This document shows, piece by piece, positions 16,996 to 25,546 of a stretch of 64,000 nt of DNA (its first letter is position 1; each line of letters opens with the position of its first letter). A program made the translations under genes and the position numbers. Source of the DNA: Bacilliculturomica massiliensis (GTDB taxonomy: Bacteria > Bacillota > Clostridia > Peptostreptococcales > Anaerovoracaceae); NCBI RefSeq assembly GCF_900605495.1, contig NZ_LR027596.1, positions 58,086 to 122,085 of the forward strand, written 5' to 3'. The notes under the pieces were generated by a model that had not been told where the DNA came from, searched no databases, and saw nothing but the letters and a program-made list of their open reading frames with translations.

Positions 16996-18318
16996 TCAGC
17001 TGATCCCTTCCCCTGAATATTTCTCAAGCAGGCGCTCATACTCCCCGTTCACAAAACGGTAGGCTTCCACCACCGGCCCGCACATGATTCCCACAGCCTC
17101 CATAATGCTGTCGAATTCAGCGCATATGAGCGCAACGATGTCCCCGTCCAAAAGCCCCTGACCGCTCATCTCCGCCAGAATATCCAGCGTCTTTTCCTTC
17201 GGGAACGCCTCTTTATAGCTGCGCTGGCCGTTCAGCGCGCTGACGATATCCGCCACCGCCACGATCCGATCCGCTCTGGTCAGTTCCGCCGCCTTCAATC
17301 CTCCGGGATAACCGGACCCGTCCAGTTTTTCGTGATGCCGCAGCGCGATGCGTTTCACCGTCTGCGATACTGTCTGGCCCAGGATCTGTTCCGTCAGATC
17401 CACATGAGTCCGCATCACCGCCATCTGCTCCCCATTCAGCGGGCCTGAAAATTCCAAAATGTCGATGGGGATCCCGATCTTTCCCAGGTCGTGCAGCAGC
17501 GCGCCCAGCGCCACGCACCTGATCTCTTCCCTGTTCATGCCAAGACGTTTTGCCGTCTCCATGCTGACTCCCGTGGTGGTGATCGTGTGCGTCACCGTAT
17601 AATGACTCCGAAAATCAATGGCGAAGACCAGCATCTGCAGATACTCCACGATCTCTTCCCGCGAAAAGAACTCTACGTGATGTGGGAATTCCGCCCCGCC
17701 GTTTCTGCCGCCCTCCTGCAGGCCGGCGCCGTCCTCCCATCCGCTGAAGTCCATAGCCAGCGCCATCTCCGCGATCTCCGGCATAAACCGCCGTCCTCCA
17801 GCCGCCCCAATGCGGCGCTTCAATTCCGCCTCCGTCCCCTCGCCGCGCTGAAAAAACATGTCGATCCGGTCCGCCAGATTGATGGTCTGCGCCAGCCAGA
17901 CCGTCTCCGCTCCAACCTCCTTCATCTCCCTCAGGATCTCCCAGGACGTGTGATGAAACAACACGGCGTCCGCATACTGAGAGAGAGGCGAGAAATGGCG
18001 GATGAACAGCGAGCCGTAAACCGAGTGCGCCCACACCTGCTCCGCCTCAAAGCTGACCATGCGATCGATCTCTTCTGTTTTATATGCACCGATATCATGA
18101 AGCAGCGCCGTGAAGCAGATATCGCGGATCTGCTTTCGATCGTACTGCCCTCTGCTGATCAAAAAACTGTGGACCAGCTGCGCTACCCTGCTGCCATGCT
18201 GGACCAGACGGGGGTCCACAAAATTCAGCGCCCGGCTGATAATGCCTGCGATACTGCCATCCGCCGCCTGGATATCCGTTTCCTCAGGCCGGATCGCCTT
18301 CCATCCTTCAAAACTCAT
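16996..18318 (-). CDS. Double HD-domain protein with C-terminal HD-GYP phosphodiesterase
   Basis: The 440 residues hold two HD-type domains. The first (about 25-160) has LLHDIGAYK (His74-Asp75) and VLFHHTSWE, without a GYP motif. The second (about 225-420) has LLHDLGKIGIP (His276-Asp277), HHEKLDGSGYPGGL (GYP at 336-338) and VADIVSAL, the HD-GYP signature of c-di-GMP phosphodiesterases. No membrane segment or receiver domain is visible. The ATG at 18318 has AAGGAA at good spacing; the GTG six bases earlier overlaps it. Together with the neighbouring EAL protein it suggests a c-di-GMP degrading pair. The substrate is inferred. Confidence 0.88.
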   Translation of the reverse strand: MSFEGWKAIRPEETDIQAADGSIAGIISRALNFVDPRLVQHGSRVAQLVHSFLISRGQYDRKQIRDICFTALLHDIGAYKTEEIDRMVSFEAEQVWAHSVYGSLFIRHFSPLSQYADAVLFHHTSWEILREMKEVGAETVWLAQTINLADRIDMFFQRGEGTEAELKRRIGAAGGRRFMPEIAEMALAMDFSGWEDGAGLQEGGRNGGAEFPHHVEFFSREEIVEYLQMLVFAIDFRSHYTVTHTITTTGVSMETAKRLGMNREEIRCVALGALLHDLGKIGIPIDILEFSGPLNGEQMAVMRTHVDLTEQILGQTVSQTVKRIALRHHEKLDGSGYPGGLKAAELTRADRIVAVADIVSALNGQRSYKEAFPKEKTLDILAEMSGQGLLDGDIVALICAEFDSIMEAVGIMCGPVVEAYRFVNGEYERLLEKYSGEGIS

Positions 18319-18408
18319 ATTCACTTCCTTTTCGCCGGCCCATCCTCTGTCCCGCGGCCCATGGCCCCAGGACCAATTATCCAGACAGCGCCTGCTGATA
18401 TAATACTC

Positions 18409-18437
18409 AGTTTAATTCAACCTGACGGCCCTGTCAA
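18409..18437 (-). promoter_or_regulatory. Promoter of the HD-GYP gene
   Basis: TTGACA-N17-TAAACT reads away from the J-domain gene toward the HD-GYP gene. Confidence 0.6.
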
Positions 18438-18510
18438 CGATATACAGGCGTGCCTTCTCTGTCATTTTCCGTCATATTTCAGCTTCCAGCCGCTTTATTC
18501 GACTTAACTC

Positions 18511-18538
18511 TTGATTTCTTTCTTCTTTCATATAAAAT
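18511..18538 (+). promoter_or_regulatory. Promoter of the J-domain gene
   Basis: TTGATT-N16-TAAAAT lies about 130 bases before the start codon. The remaining divergent gap holds the hairpin listed next and nothing else I can support. Confidence 0.45.
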
Positions 18539-18593
18539 GGAATTGCACAGTCGGAAAACTCTTCGCAGCGCGCCGAAACAGCGGCCGCCGGAG

Positions 18594-18643
18594 TCTGTGC
18601 AGTCCTGCGGAGGCGCGGCGCTCCGCAGGCACAGATCATTTTT
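18594..18643 (+). promoter_or_regulatory. Hairpin in the J-domain gene leader, possible attenuator
   Basis: TCTGTG and CCTGCGGAG arms pair with CTCCGCAGG and CACAGA around a GC-rich loop. A short run of Ts follows after three bases, 30 bases before the start codon. It could be a weak attenuator or a stabilising hairpin. Confidence 0.4.
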
Positions 18644-18670
18644 ACATTGAAATAGAAAGGCAGACGCCGG

Positions 18671-19378
18671 ATGAATTATTATGAAATACTGGAAGTACGC
18701 GAGAACGCTTCACAGGAAGTGATCGAGATGGCCTACAAAGCCCTCGTCCGCAAATATCACCCTGACGTGTACCGGGAGGACGAGGACTTTGCCCACGACA
18801 TCACGCAGCAGATCAACGAAGCGCACAATGTCCTGTCTGATCCCGAGGCGCGGCGAAATTACGACGACGCCCTGCGTGCAGAGCGCAGCGAAAACGGTGA
18901 CAACGACGAGAACGGCGAGAACGGCGGAATCAAGGGGGAAAAGTCTCGTTTTTCAACCCTTCTCTCGGGCTTTGGAAAATCAAATATTCCCGTACTGGCT
19001 CTGCGCATCGCAGTTCCTCTACTATGCGTCGTCCTTCTGTTTTCCGTCTATCATCTGTCTAAAGAAAACTCCGCTCTCTCTGACGAACAGTATCGTCTCA
19101 ATACCGCTCTCAAAGAGACAAAGGAGACGGTGAAGAGCGCGGCGGCCAAAAGCGGCGAACTTGAGGAACGAAACGCAGCGCTCCTGAAAGATCTGCACTT
19201 TTACTACAACAGCACCTGCGTGGTCCCCACTTACAGCAAACGCTACCATCACTACGGCTGCGAATTTCTGAACCCTGATCACGCCTATATCCTGGATGTG
19301 GGCAATGCCAGACGGCTGGGTTATTCCCCCTGCCCTGAGTGCTGGGACATGGATTTTGAAGACTTCTACGCCGACTGA
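18671..19378 (+). CDS. Membrane-anchored J-domain protein
   Basis: The N-terminal J-domain (residues 1-66) has the HPD motif at 30-32 that stimulates DnaK ATPase. There is no Gly/Phe region or DnaJ zinc domain, so it is not the general DnaJ. An acidic Asn/Asp/Glu-rich linker leads to a membrane helix at 105-128, a coiled coil (135-175), then a C-terminal segment with HHYGCEFL and YSPCPECWD. It holds four Cys and a His pair, suggesting a metal- or redox-bound knuckle outside the membrane. It may recruit DnaK to the inner face of the membrane. No operon partner is seen. Confidence 0.85.
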   Translation: MNYYEILEVRENASQEVIEMAYKALVRKYHPDVYREDEDFAHDITQQINEAHNVLSDPEARRNYDDALRAERSENGDNDENGENGGIKGEKSRFSTLLSGFGKSNIPVLALRIAVPLLCVVLLFSVYHLSKENSALSDEQYRLNTALKETKETVKSAAAKSGELEERNAALLKDLHFYYNSTCVVPTYSKRYHHYGCEFLNPDHAYILDVGNARRLGYSPCPECWDMDFEDFYAD

Positions 19379-19402
19379 CCGGATATACGCCGCAAATTTT
19401 CC

Positions 19403-19431
19403 TTGCATTCACGGAAAATGCCATATATAAT
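19403..19431 (+). promoter_or_regulatory. serS promoter
   Basis: TTGCAT-N17-TATAAT lies ahead of the T-box leader. Confidence 0.8.
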
Positions 19432-19449
19432 AAGTACAATTAAAATCAA

Positions 19450-19677
19450 ATAGTCTCACAGATACAGCGGGGATGAGAGCTGCGGTCCACAGAGTTGCTG
19501 CAGAGAGCCGGTGGTTGGTGCAAACCGGTGCAATACGGGACTTTTCCACTTTCGGAGCTGACGGCGAAAGCCGAGGGCTGCGCCCTTTACAGCGCGTTCG
19601 AGGGGTCGGCGGACAGGCCGGCAATTTGGGTGGCAACGCGGAGCTTTCCGTCCCATGATGATGGGGCGGTTTTTTTT
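19450..19677 (+). promoter_or_regulatory. T-box leader of serS
   Basis: The leader has the stem I features AGAGAGCCGG and GGTTGGTGCAAACC, a likely UCC (Ser) specifier at 19545-19547 followed by A, and the T-box sequence TGGCAACGCGG at 19631. The competing terminator (CCGTCCCAT paired with ATGGGGCGG, then T8) is at 19648-19677. Uncharged tRNA-Ser should pair with the specifier and the T-box bulge and permit read-through into serS. Confidence 0.92.
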
Positions 19678-19772
19678 AATTACGCAGGAAAACGGCGAAG
19701 CGGAACTGCAGACCGCCGAAGACACATAAATACACGCTGCAAGCACAAAATAGAAAAACAGGAGGAAATACC

Positions 19773-21053
19773 ATGTTAGACATCAGAATGTTCCGGAACG
19801 ATCCGGAGACGATCAGAGAAAATCTGAAAAAGAAATTTCAGGAGGAAAAGCTGCCGCTGGTGGATGAGATCATCGAGATGGATGTGAGGATCCGCGAGGT
19901 AAAATCCAAAGGCGATGTGCTTCGCGGCCAGAGAAAAACGGTCAGCAAAGAGATCGGCGGGCTGATGAAGGCAGGCAAAAAAGACGAGGCCGAGGTAAAA
20001 AAAGCTCAGACTGCAGCTATGGCCGAGGAACTGGCTCAACTGGAAGCCGAGGAAGAAGATCTGGCCGGCCGCATCAGAGAACGGATGCTGGTCATTCCCA
20101 ATATCATCGACCCCTCCGTGCCCATCGGCAGAGACGACAGTGAAAACGTGGAAGTGGAACGGTTCGGCGAACCGGCCGTGCCGGATTTTGAGGTGCCCTA
20201 TCACGTGGATATTATGGAAAAGTTTAGCGGCATTGATCTGGACAGCGCCAGAAAGACCAGCGGCAACGGCTTCTACTATCTGTCCGGCGACATCGCCCGG
20301 CTTCATTCCGCCATCCTGTCCTACGCCAGGGATTTCATGATCGACCGGGGCTTCACCTACTACGTTCCCCCTTTCATGATCCGCAGCAATGTTGTCACCG
20401 GCGTCATGAGTTTCGCCGAGATGGAGAACATGATGTACAAGATCGAGGGCGAAGACCTGTATCTCATCGGTACCAGCGAACACTCCATGATCGGCAAATT
20501 CATAGACACCATTCTTGACGAGGAGACGCTGCCTCATACTCTCACCAGCTATTCCCCCTGCTTCCGCAAGGAGGTGGGCGCCCACGGCATCGAAGAACGG
20601 GGCGTTTACCGCATCCATCAGTTCGAAAAGCAGGAGATGGTCGTAGTCTGCAAGCCCGAGGAGAGCATGGACTGGTTCGTCAAGCTGTATCAGAACACCG
20701 TGGACTTCTTCCGCAGCATGGACATTCCCGTGCGCACCCTGGAGTGCTGCTCCGGCGATCTGGCCGACCTGAAGGTCAAGAGCATCGACGTGGAGGCCTG
20801 GTCCCCCAGACAGCAGAAATACTTTGAAGTGGGCAGCTGTTCCAATCTGGGAGACGCTCAGGCCCGGCGCCTGGGGATCCGGGTACGCGGCGCCGACGGA
20901 AACCTCTACTTTGCTCATACACTGAACAACACGGTGGTCGCTCCGCCGCGTATGCTCATCGCTTTCCTGGAAAACAACCTGAACGCTGACGGCAGCGTCA
21001 GCATTCCGCAGCCCCTGCGCATGTACATGGGCGGCAAGGAAGCGATCAGATAA
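19773..21053 (+). CDS. serS: Seryl-tRNA synthetase
   Basis: SerS is a class II aminoacyl-tRNA synthetase that charges tRNA-Ser. The 426 residues start MLDIRMFRNDPETIRENL. A long antiparallel coiled-coil arm follows (about 30-100). The catalytic core has motif 2 (SPCFRKEVGAHG, residues about 262-273, then YRIHQFEKQEM) and motif 3 (NNTVVAPPRMLIAFLEN near 390). Length and order are standard. The start has a textbook AGGAGG site. It is controlled by the T-box ahead of it. Confidence 0.97.
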   Translation: MLDIRMFRNDPETIRENLKKKFQEEKLPLVDEIIEMDVRIREVKSKGDVLRGQRKTVSKEIGGLMKAGKKDEAEVKKAQTAAMAEELAQLEAEEEDLAGRIRERMLVIPNIIDPSVPIGRDDSENVEVERFGEPAVPDFEVPYHVDIMEKFSGIDLDSARKTSGNGFYYLSGDIARLHSAILSYARDFMIDRGFTYYVPPFMIRSNVVTGVMSFAEMENMMYKIEGEDLYLIGTSEHSMIGKFIDTILDEETLPHTLTSYSPCFRKEVGAHGIEERGVYRIHQFEKQEMVVVCKPEESMDWFVKLYQNTVDFFRSMDIPVRTLECCSGDLADLKVKSIDVEAWSPRQQKYFEVGSCSNLGDAQARRLGIRVRGADGNLYFAHTLNNTVVAPPRMLIAFLENNLNADGSVSIPQPLRMYMGGKEAIR

Positions 21054-21073
21054 ACTGACCCATGGTTCTTCAG

Positions 21074-21112
21074 CTGCCGGGCCGCGACGGAAACGTCCCG
21101 CCCGGCAGTTTC
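21074..21112 (+). terminator. Probable serS terminator
   Basis: CTGCCGGGC pairs with GCCCGGCAG, with an inner CGACG/CGTC stem, followed by only three Ts. The hairpin is strong but the T-run is weak. Confidence 0.5.
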
Positions 21113-21224
21113 CATATCCGGCGGCTTTCAAAGACGGCGCCGCCGGCGGCACGCCCGCCCACGCCGCCTTCGTCCGGCCGCAGAACAGCAATTCGATCAT
21201 TATTCAAGAGAGAGGGTGCATAGC

Positions 21225-22112
21225 ATGTATGAATTGATCCACGCCGCAGAACGAACTTACTATATCGACTGTCCCGCCAAGATGGGCCTTTACCTGGAAA
21301 ACGCCACAGACGTCTGGCTCATCGACAGCGGGAACGATAAAGAAGCCGGGAAAAAGATCCAAAAGATCCTGACAGCCCAGGGCTGGAACCTGAAAGCCAT
21401 CATCAATACCCATTCCAACGCGGACCACATCGGAGGGAATCATCTGCTTCAGGACCGTCTGGGCTGCCCCATATACGCCAAAGGGATCGACGCCGCTTTC
21501 ACGCGCTTTCCCATACTGGAACCATCCTTCCTGTACGGCGGGTATCCCTGCAAAGCCCTGCGCAACAAATTTCTCATGGCTCAGGACAGCCAGGTCCTGG
21601 AGCTTTCCACGGCTCCGCTGCCGCCGGGCATGGAGATCATCGACCTGCCCGGGCACTACTTTCACATGATCGGCGTAAAAACTCCGGACAACGTCTGGTT
21701 TCTGGCCGACTGCCTGACCAGTGAGACCATCATAGACAAGTACCACATCTCCTTTATCTACGACGTGGCCGCCTATCTGGATACCCTGGACCGGATCGAA
21801 CAGCTGGAAGGCGCCAGCTTCATCCCTTCCCATGCCGAAGCGGTGCCGGATATCCGGCCTCTGGCCCGGGCCAATCGCCAAAAGGTGCTTGAAATAAAAG
21901 AAAAGCTCCTGGCCTGCTGCGGGGAGCCTCTTACCTTTGAAGAAATCCTGAAGCGTGTTTTTGACGATTACGGACTGACCATGGACGTGAATCAATACGT
22001 CCTCGTAGGCAGCACGATCCGCTCCTACCTCTCCTGGCTGTGCGACCTGGGTCAGCTGAGCGTTTCTTTCGAGGATAATCGCATGCTGTGGAAACAGAGG
22101 GCTGCAAAATAA
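21225..22112 (+). CDS. MBL-fold metallohydrolase-like protein
   Basis: The 295-residue protein has the metallo-beta-lactamase fold outline: strand with DVWLIDSGND, metal motif THSNADHIGGNH (residues 62-73), DLPGHYFHMIG, VWFLADCLT and FIPSHAE. The classical HxHxDH motif reads HxNxDH, with Asn65 in place of a zinc-ligand His. The other expected ligands are present. A C-terminal helical extension (about 225-295) resembles a small winged-helix-like domain. ATG at 21225 has GAGAGGG eight bases upstream; the GTG nine bases earlier has none. The substrate is unknown. It converges with the amidohydrolase gene. Confidence 0.83.
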   Translation: MYELIHAAERTYYIDCPAKMGLYLENATDVWLIDSGNDKEAGKKIQKILTAQGWNLKAIINTHSNADHIGGNHLLQDRLGCPIYAKGIDAAFTRFPILEPSFLYGGYPCKALRNKFLMAQDSQVLELSTAPLPPGMEIIDLPGHYFHMIGVKTPDNVWFLADCLTSETIIDKYHISFIYDVAAYLDTLDRIEQLEGASFIPSHAEAVPDIRPLARANRQKVLEIKEKLLACCGEPLTFEEILKRVFDDYGLTMDVNQYVLVGSTIRSYLSWLCDLGQLSVSFEDNRMLWKQRAAK

Positions 22113-22170
22113 ATTTTGCCCGCCCTCTGCGAATCCTTTCGGCCCGGGCCGCCGCGGTTGAAAGGGTATT

Positions 22171-23757
22171 TTATACCGAATACACGGTTCTGCCGCCGGC
22201 CACGGTCAGAAGTATGTCTACATCCTTGATCCGATCCGGTTCGATCTCAAAAATATTTTCTGAGAGAACCACCAGATCGGCGTTCTTTCCCACTTCCAGC
22301 GTGCCGCTCCTGTCTTCGTCAAAGCTGGCCCAGGCTGCGTATGAGGTGACAAGGCGAACTGCTTCTTCCACGGAGAGGGCCTGCTCCGGCAGGAAGGTCT
22401 TCGTGCCCTCCAGGTTTTTGCGCGTTATGGCGGCGTAAAGATTGTTCATGACGTGAAACGGCTCGACGGGCGCGTCGGTCCCCCCGCTGACGTGGATCCC
22501 CATGTCCAGCATAGTCTTCCAGTTATATGTGTGCGCCGCGTCCTCCCCGTCGATCCTGTCGTAGATGACCTCCATATCGGCGTTGATGAAGATCGGCTGA
22601 GCGAATACCTGCACTTCCAGCTCCTTCATCTTTTCCATAATCTCCGGCGTGGTCAGCTGGGCGTGGACGATCCCATGCCGGATATCAGGCTTGGGGTTCT
22701 CCTTCTGGCAGCGCTGGAAAGCGGACAGCGTCCATCTCATGGCCTCGTCGCCGATGCAGTGGACGGCCACGGAGCAGTCGCTGTCGTGTGCCTGACGGAC
22801 GGAGCGGTAAAACGCTTCCTCTGTGGAGGAGGCAAGCCCCTTGTTCGCCCTGTCGTGTACATAGCCCTTTTGGACCATAGCCGTACTGCCTCCCAGAGAG
22901 CCGTCCAAAACGATCTTTCTGGGGCCGATGCGGAAGAAGCCGTCGCCCCCGCGCTCCGTGCGCAGTCCCTGGGAAAGGAACTGGGCAAATTCTCTGTCGT
23001 CCGGAAAATAGCTCTGTTCAAAGATACGGCAAGTCAGTTTGCCCTCGTCGGAAAGGCGTCTCAGAACGGAGACGATCGTCTTCCACTCCACTCCCGGCAT
23101 AACGGCGAAATCGTGGCTGTGAGCACAGGTGAGCCCGCACCGGTTCATCTCAGCCTGGGCGTCGAGGATCATCCGGACCAGTTCTTCCTCGCTGACAGGC
23201 GGAATGAGACTGGAATAGCTCAACGCCGCGTCCTCCTTCACCAGACCGGTCTCAAAATCCGTATTTCCCAGCACGTGAGCGCCGGGCTGAGAGGCTCTGA
23301 GAAGTTCCAGCGCCTTGCTGTTATAAACGGCGATGTGACCGCAGATACGGGCGGCGAAGATGGGGATCTCCGTGGAGATCCGGTCCAGATCCGCTCTTGT
23401 CGGGAAGGCCCCGCCCTCAAAATTTTCCTGATTCCATCCCATGCCATACAGGTAGGACCGTCCCGGATCAGATTTTAACTTTTCCTGAAACCGGCTGATC
23501 ACCTCGTCTACGGACCGGGAGCCAAACAGATCCACATTGCGGGCAAAGAACGCGTACATCAGCATATGCATATGGGTATCCACAAAACCCGGCAGCATCA
23601 GCTTTCCCCCCAGATCCACCAGTTCTTCGGCCTGCAGCGCTTCCGCCTCTTTCCGCGAACCCAGAAAACAGATCTTTCCGTCCTCGATACCGATGGCTTC
23701 ATAAAAAGTAAGATCGCGGTCCATGGATGCGATTTTTCCGTTCGTATATAATTTCAT
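22171..23757 (-). CDS. YtcJ-type metal-dependent amidohydrolase
   Basis: The 528 residues match the YtcJ/formamidase-like branch of the amidohydrolase superfamily. They have an N-terminal beta-sandwich strand with KLYTNGKIASMD, the metal-binding PGFVDTHMHM near residue 55, HSHDFAV, LDGSLGGSTAMV, AVHCIGDEAMRW, HGIVHAQLTTPE and GGTDAPVEPFHVMNNLY. The C-terminal sandwich has GTLEVGKNADLVVLSENIF. The exact amide substrate cannot be told. The start was set at MKLYTNG, where homology begins; the ribosome site there is weak. It stands alone next to a copy of the 91-bp repeat. Confidence 0.88.
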   Translation of the reverse strand: MKLYTNGKIASMDRDLTFYEAIGIEDGKICFLGSRKEAEALQAEELVDLGGKLMLPGFVDTHMHMLMYAFFARNVDLFGSRSVDEVISRFQEKLKSDPGRSYLYGMGWNQENFEGGAFPTRADLDRISTEIPIFAARICGHIAVYNSKALELLRASQPGAHVLGNTDFETGLVKEDAALSYSSLIPPVSEEELVRMILDAQAEMNRCGLTCAHSHDFAVMPGVEWKTIVSVLRRLSDEGKLTCRIFEQSYFPDDREFAQFLSQGLRTERGGDGFFRIGPRKIVLDGSLGGSTAMVQKGYVHDRANKGLASSTEEAFYRSVRQAHDSDCSVAVHCIGDEAMRWTLSAFQRCQKENPKPDIRHGIVHAQLTTPEIMEKMKELEVQVFAQPIFINADMEVIYDRIDGEDAAHTYNWKTMLDMGIHVSGGTDAPVEPFHVMNNLYAAITRKNLEGTKTFLPEQALSVEEAVRLVTSYAAWASFDEDRSGTLEVGKNADLVVLSENIFEIEPDRIKDVDILLTVAGGRTVYSV

Positions 23758-23807
23758 TCGTTCATTTCTTTCTGATTCATTGTCCTCTGCTTTGCATACT
23801 GCGTTCA

Positions 23808-23899
23808 TCCCATGACAGACCCTAGGCCGATCATGGATGCAGACATGGCGTCCGCCGTGCACAGAATCATATAATTAATATCCGCTCTGCGGCTATTAT
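23808..23899. repeat. Third copy of the 91-bp palindromic repeat
   Basis: Same orientation and same order of blocks as the tandem copies at 5666-5846: TCCCATGAC start, ATGGCGTCCGCCG centre, CACAGAATC, and CCGCTCTGCGGCTATTAT end. It is more diverged in the first third. It lies between the amidohydrolase and cold-shock genes. Confidence 0.7.
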
Positions 23900-23925
23900 A
23901 CCACTGTAAAAAGACTTGGGAAAAT

Positions 23926-23957
23926 AAAAAAACCCTCTCCATAGAGAGGGCTTTTTT
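23926..23957 (-). terminator. Cold-shock gene terminator, bidirectional
   Basis: CCCTCTC pairs with GAGAGGG around a 4-base loop, with T6-T7 on both sides. Confidence 0.9.
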
Positions 23958-23964
23958 CAGTTGC

Positions 23965-24180
23965 TTACTGCACCGGGCAAACGTTGACTGCTCTGATCTT
24001 GCTGCTGTTTCTGGAGTCAACTTCTGTATCGAAGGTCACTTTCTGTCCCTCGTTCAGAGTTTTAAAACCGTCGCAGACGATCGAAGAGAAGTGCACGAAT
24101 ACGTCATCACTGCCATCATCGTTGGAGATGAATCCATATCCCTTATCAGCGTTAAACCATTTTACTGTACCTGTATACAT
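23965..24180 (-). CDS. Cold-shock domain protein
   Basis: A 71-residue single OB-fold nucleic-acid-binding protein of the CspA/CspB family. RNP1 reads KGYGFI and RNP2 reads DVFVHFSSI; these aromatic surfaces bind single-stranded RNA and DNA and melt mRNA structure. The C-terminus ends in the somewhat unusual VNVCPVQ with a Cys. The ATG has a perfect AAGGAGGT site. It is preceded by a leader of about 130 bases with a long hairpin. Confidence 0.95.
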   Translation of the reverse strand: MYTGTVKWFNADKGYGFISNDDGSDDVFVHFSSIVCDGFKTLNEGQKVTFDTEVDSRNSSKIRAVNVCPVQ

Positions 24181-24231
24181 TGTCGGTACCTCCTTGATTT
24201 TTATTATATTCGGACGCGGCAAAATAAAAAT

Positions 24232-24282
24232 CACATATTTTTGTAAACCATCAACCAAGCAGATGACTTACAAAAATATGTG
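24232..24282 (-). promoter_or_regulatory. Perfect 15-bp hairpin in the cold-shock gene leader
   Basis: CACATATTTTTGTAA and its exact complement are separated by 21 bases and lie between promoter and start codon. The stem is AT-rich and has no T-run placed to terminate. A temperature-sensitive leader, as in other csp mRNAs, is an inference. Confidence 0.6.
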
Positions 24283-24311
24283 AACCAATCGTGCCTTGTG
24301 AATATGTCTAT

Positions 24312-24339
24312 ATTGTAGCATAATTCACCAATTTGTCAA
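24312..24339 (-). promoter_or_regulatory. Cold-shock gene promoter
   Basis: TTGACA-N16-TACAAT, about 130 bases before the ATG. Confidence 0.75.
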
Positions 24340-24549
24340 CCGATTTTTGAAAATTAATAATATTAATTTTATAGCCGCCGTCAAAGCCCAGGATCAGCCT
24401 GCCGGAACCAAAAGAGCTGAATTTCTCCGGCCGTTCTGATATAATAATTATGCTTATGCCGGGCGGATCCTGTGATGGGCTCCGGCAGACAAACGTGGAT
24501 CTGCATGACCGCGGCGCGTACTCTTGTTGGTAATATGGAGGTAACTCTG

Positions 24550-25122
24550 ATGAAACAGATCGGGAAAAAGATAACCTATAATTCTCCGGTGGTCCTCACC
24601 TTTGCGCTGCTTTCACTGACTGCGCTGTTTCTTGGCTTTCTGAGCGGCGGCCGCACCACCGCAGCTCTCTTCAGCGTATACCGGGCGCCATTGAGCGATC
24701 CGCTGACCTGGCCGCGCATGGTGCTCCACGTGCTGGGGCACGCCAACCTGGATCATTATATCGCAAACACTACCCTGCTCCTGGTGGTCGGACCGCCCCT
24801 TGAAGAAAAATACGGAAGCCGCACCATGCTGCTGGCCATCTTCATCACAGCGGCCGCATCCGGACTGGTCAACTTTATATTCTTCCCCTCTGCAGCCCTT
24901 TTGGGCGCCAGCGGAGTAGTATTCATGATGATCCTGCTTTCGTCGCTTTCCGGCGCCAAGGAAGGGACCATCCCCCTGACTCTGATCCTGGTGGCCGTCA
25001 TCTATATCGGCGGCGAGTTGGTCAGCGGCATCTTCATGCGGGACAACGTGTCGCATCTGACGCACATCGTCGGCGGAGTCTGCGGCACGATCATCGGCTT
25101 CGCGCTCATAAACAGGAAATGA
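24550..25122 (+). CDS. Rhomboid-family intramembrane serine protease
   Basis: The 190-residue membrane protein has six hydrophobic segments. The catalytic Ser121 lies in GASGVVF at the start of the fourth segment, and His172 in HIVGGVCG (HxxGxxxG) in the last, which is the rhomboid Ser-His dyad. HVLGHANLDHYIANTTLL in the loop after the first segment matches the usual L1/TM2 wording. It is the minimal bacterial type without extra domains. The ATG has GGAGGT seven bases upstream. No substrate candidate is evident nearby. Confidence 0.88.
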   Translation: MKQIGKKITYNSPVVLTFALLSLTALFLGFLSGGRTTAALFSVYRAPLSDPLTWPRMVLHVLGHANLDHYIANTTLLLVVGPPLEEKYGSRTMLLAIFITAAASGLVNFIFFPSAALLGASGVVFMMILLSSLSGAKEGTIPLTLILVAVIYIGGELVSGIFMRDNVSHLTHIVGGVCGTIIGFALINRK

Positions 25123-25192
25123 AAGTTCTGACAATATCCAGTCCCCTCTCCCCTGCATGGCGGGCCGGCAGACGGAGCCTGAACCGGCGGCT

Positions 25193-25546
25193 CTATTGGC
25201 CGGACAGGAAAAGCCGAACATCAAAGTAGGCCGTCACCAGCCCGGCAACGGTCTGCGTACTGCCGGACATCTGAGAGATCTTTGGTTTCACGGCCCGGAC
25301 CAGTTCTCTGGCCGCCTGGGGATCGAAGCCCCCCTTGATCTGCCATGCCTCATTGTAGATACTGCACTGCGCATCGAGAAAATCGATGGGCTCGCCGTTG
25401 TTTGTATAGCTGAGGTTGCAGCAGTTGCCGTAGATCGGCATAGTGAGCCCTGCCGCCCGGCCCGCTGAGACAAAGATGGGAGAAAGCAGCAATAGCAGAA
25501 TAACGATGCCGGCGGCAGCCAGCGTTTTCTTACGCTTTTTTATCAT
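25193..25546 (-). CDS. Small secreted or membrane-anchored protein, unknown function
   Basis: The 117-residue product opens with a signal peptide (MIKKRKK, a hydrophobic stretch, then a likely cut after VSA). The mature part of about 85 residues has a Cys pair in YGNCCNLSYTNN, a further Cys in DAQCSIYNEAW, and an amphipathic C-terminal half. I do not recognise a family. The start was chosen because AAAGGAGG precedes the ATG; an upstream in-frame start lies 26 codons earlier without a site. It converges with the rhomboid gene. Confidence 0.7.
   Translation of the reverse strand: MIKKRKKTLAAAGIVILLLLLSPIFVSAGRAAGLTMPIYGNCCNLSYTNNGEPIDFLDAQCSIYNEAWQIKGGFDPQAARELVRAVKPKISQMSGSTQTVAGLVTAYFDVRLFLSGQ

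Noticed and set aside
19776..21200. 474-codon open frame antisense to serS
   Set aside because: serS is certain on the plus strand, with T-box and ribosome site; the antisense frame lacks any start signal or motif.
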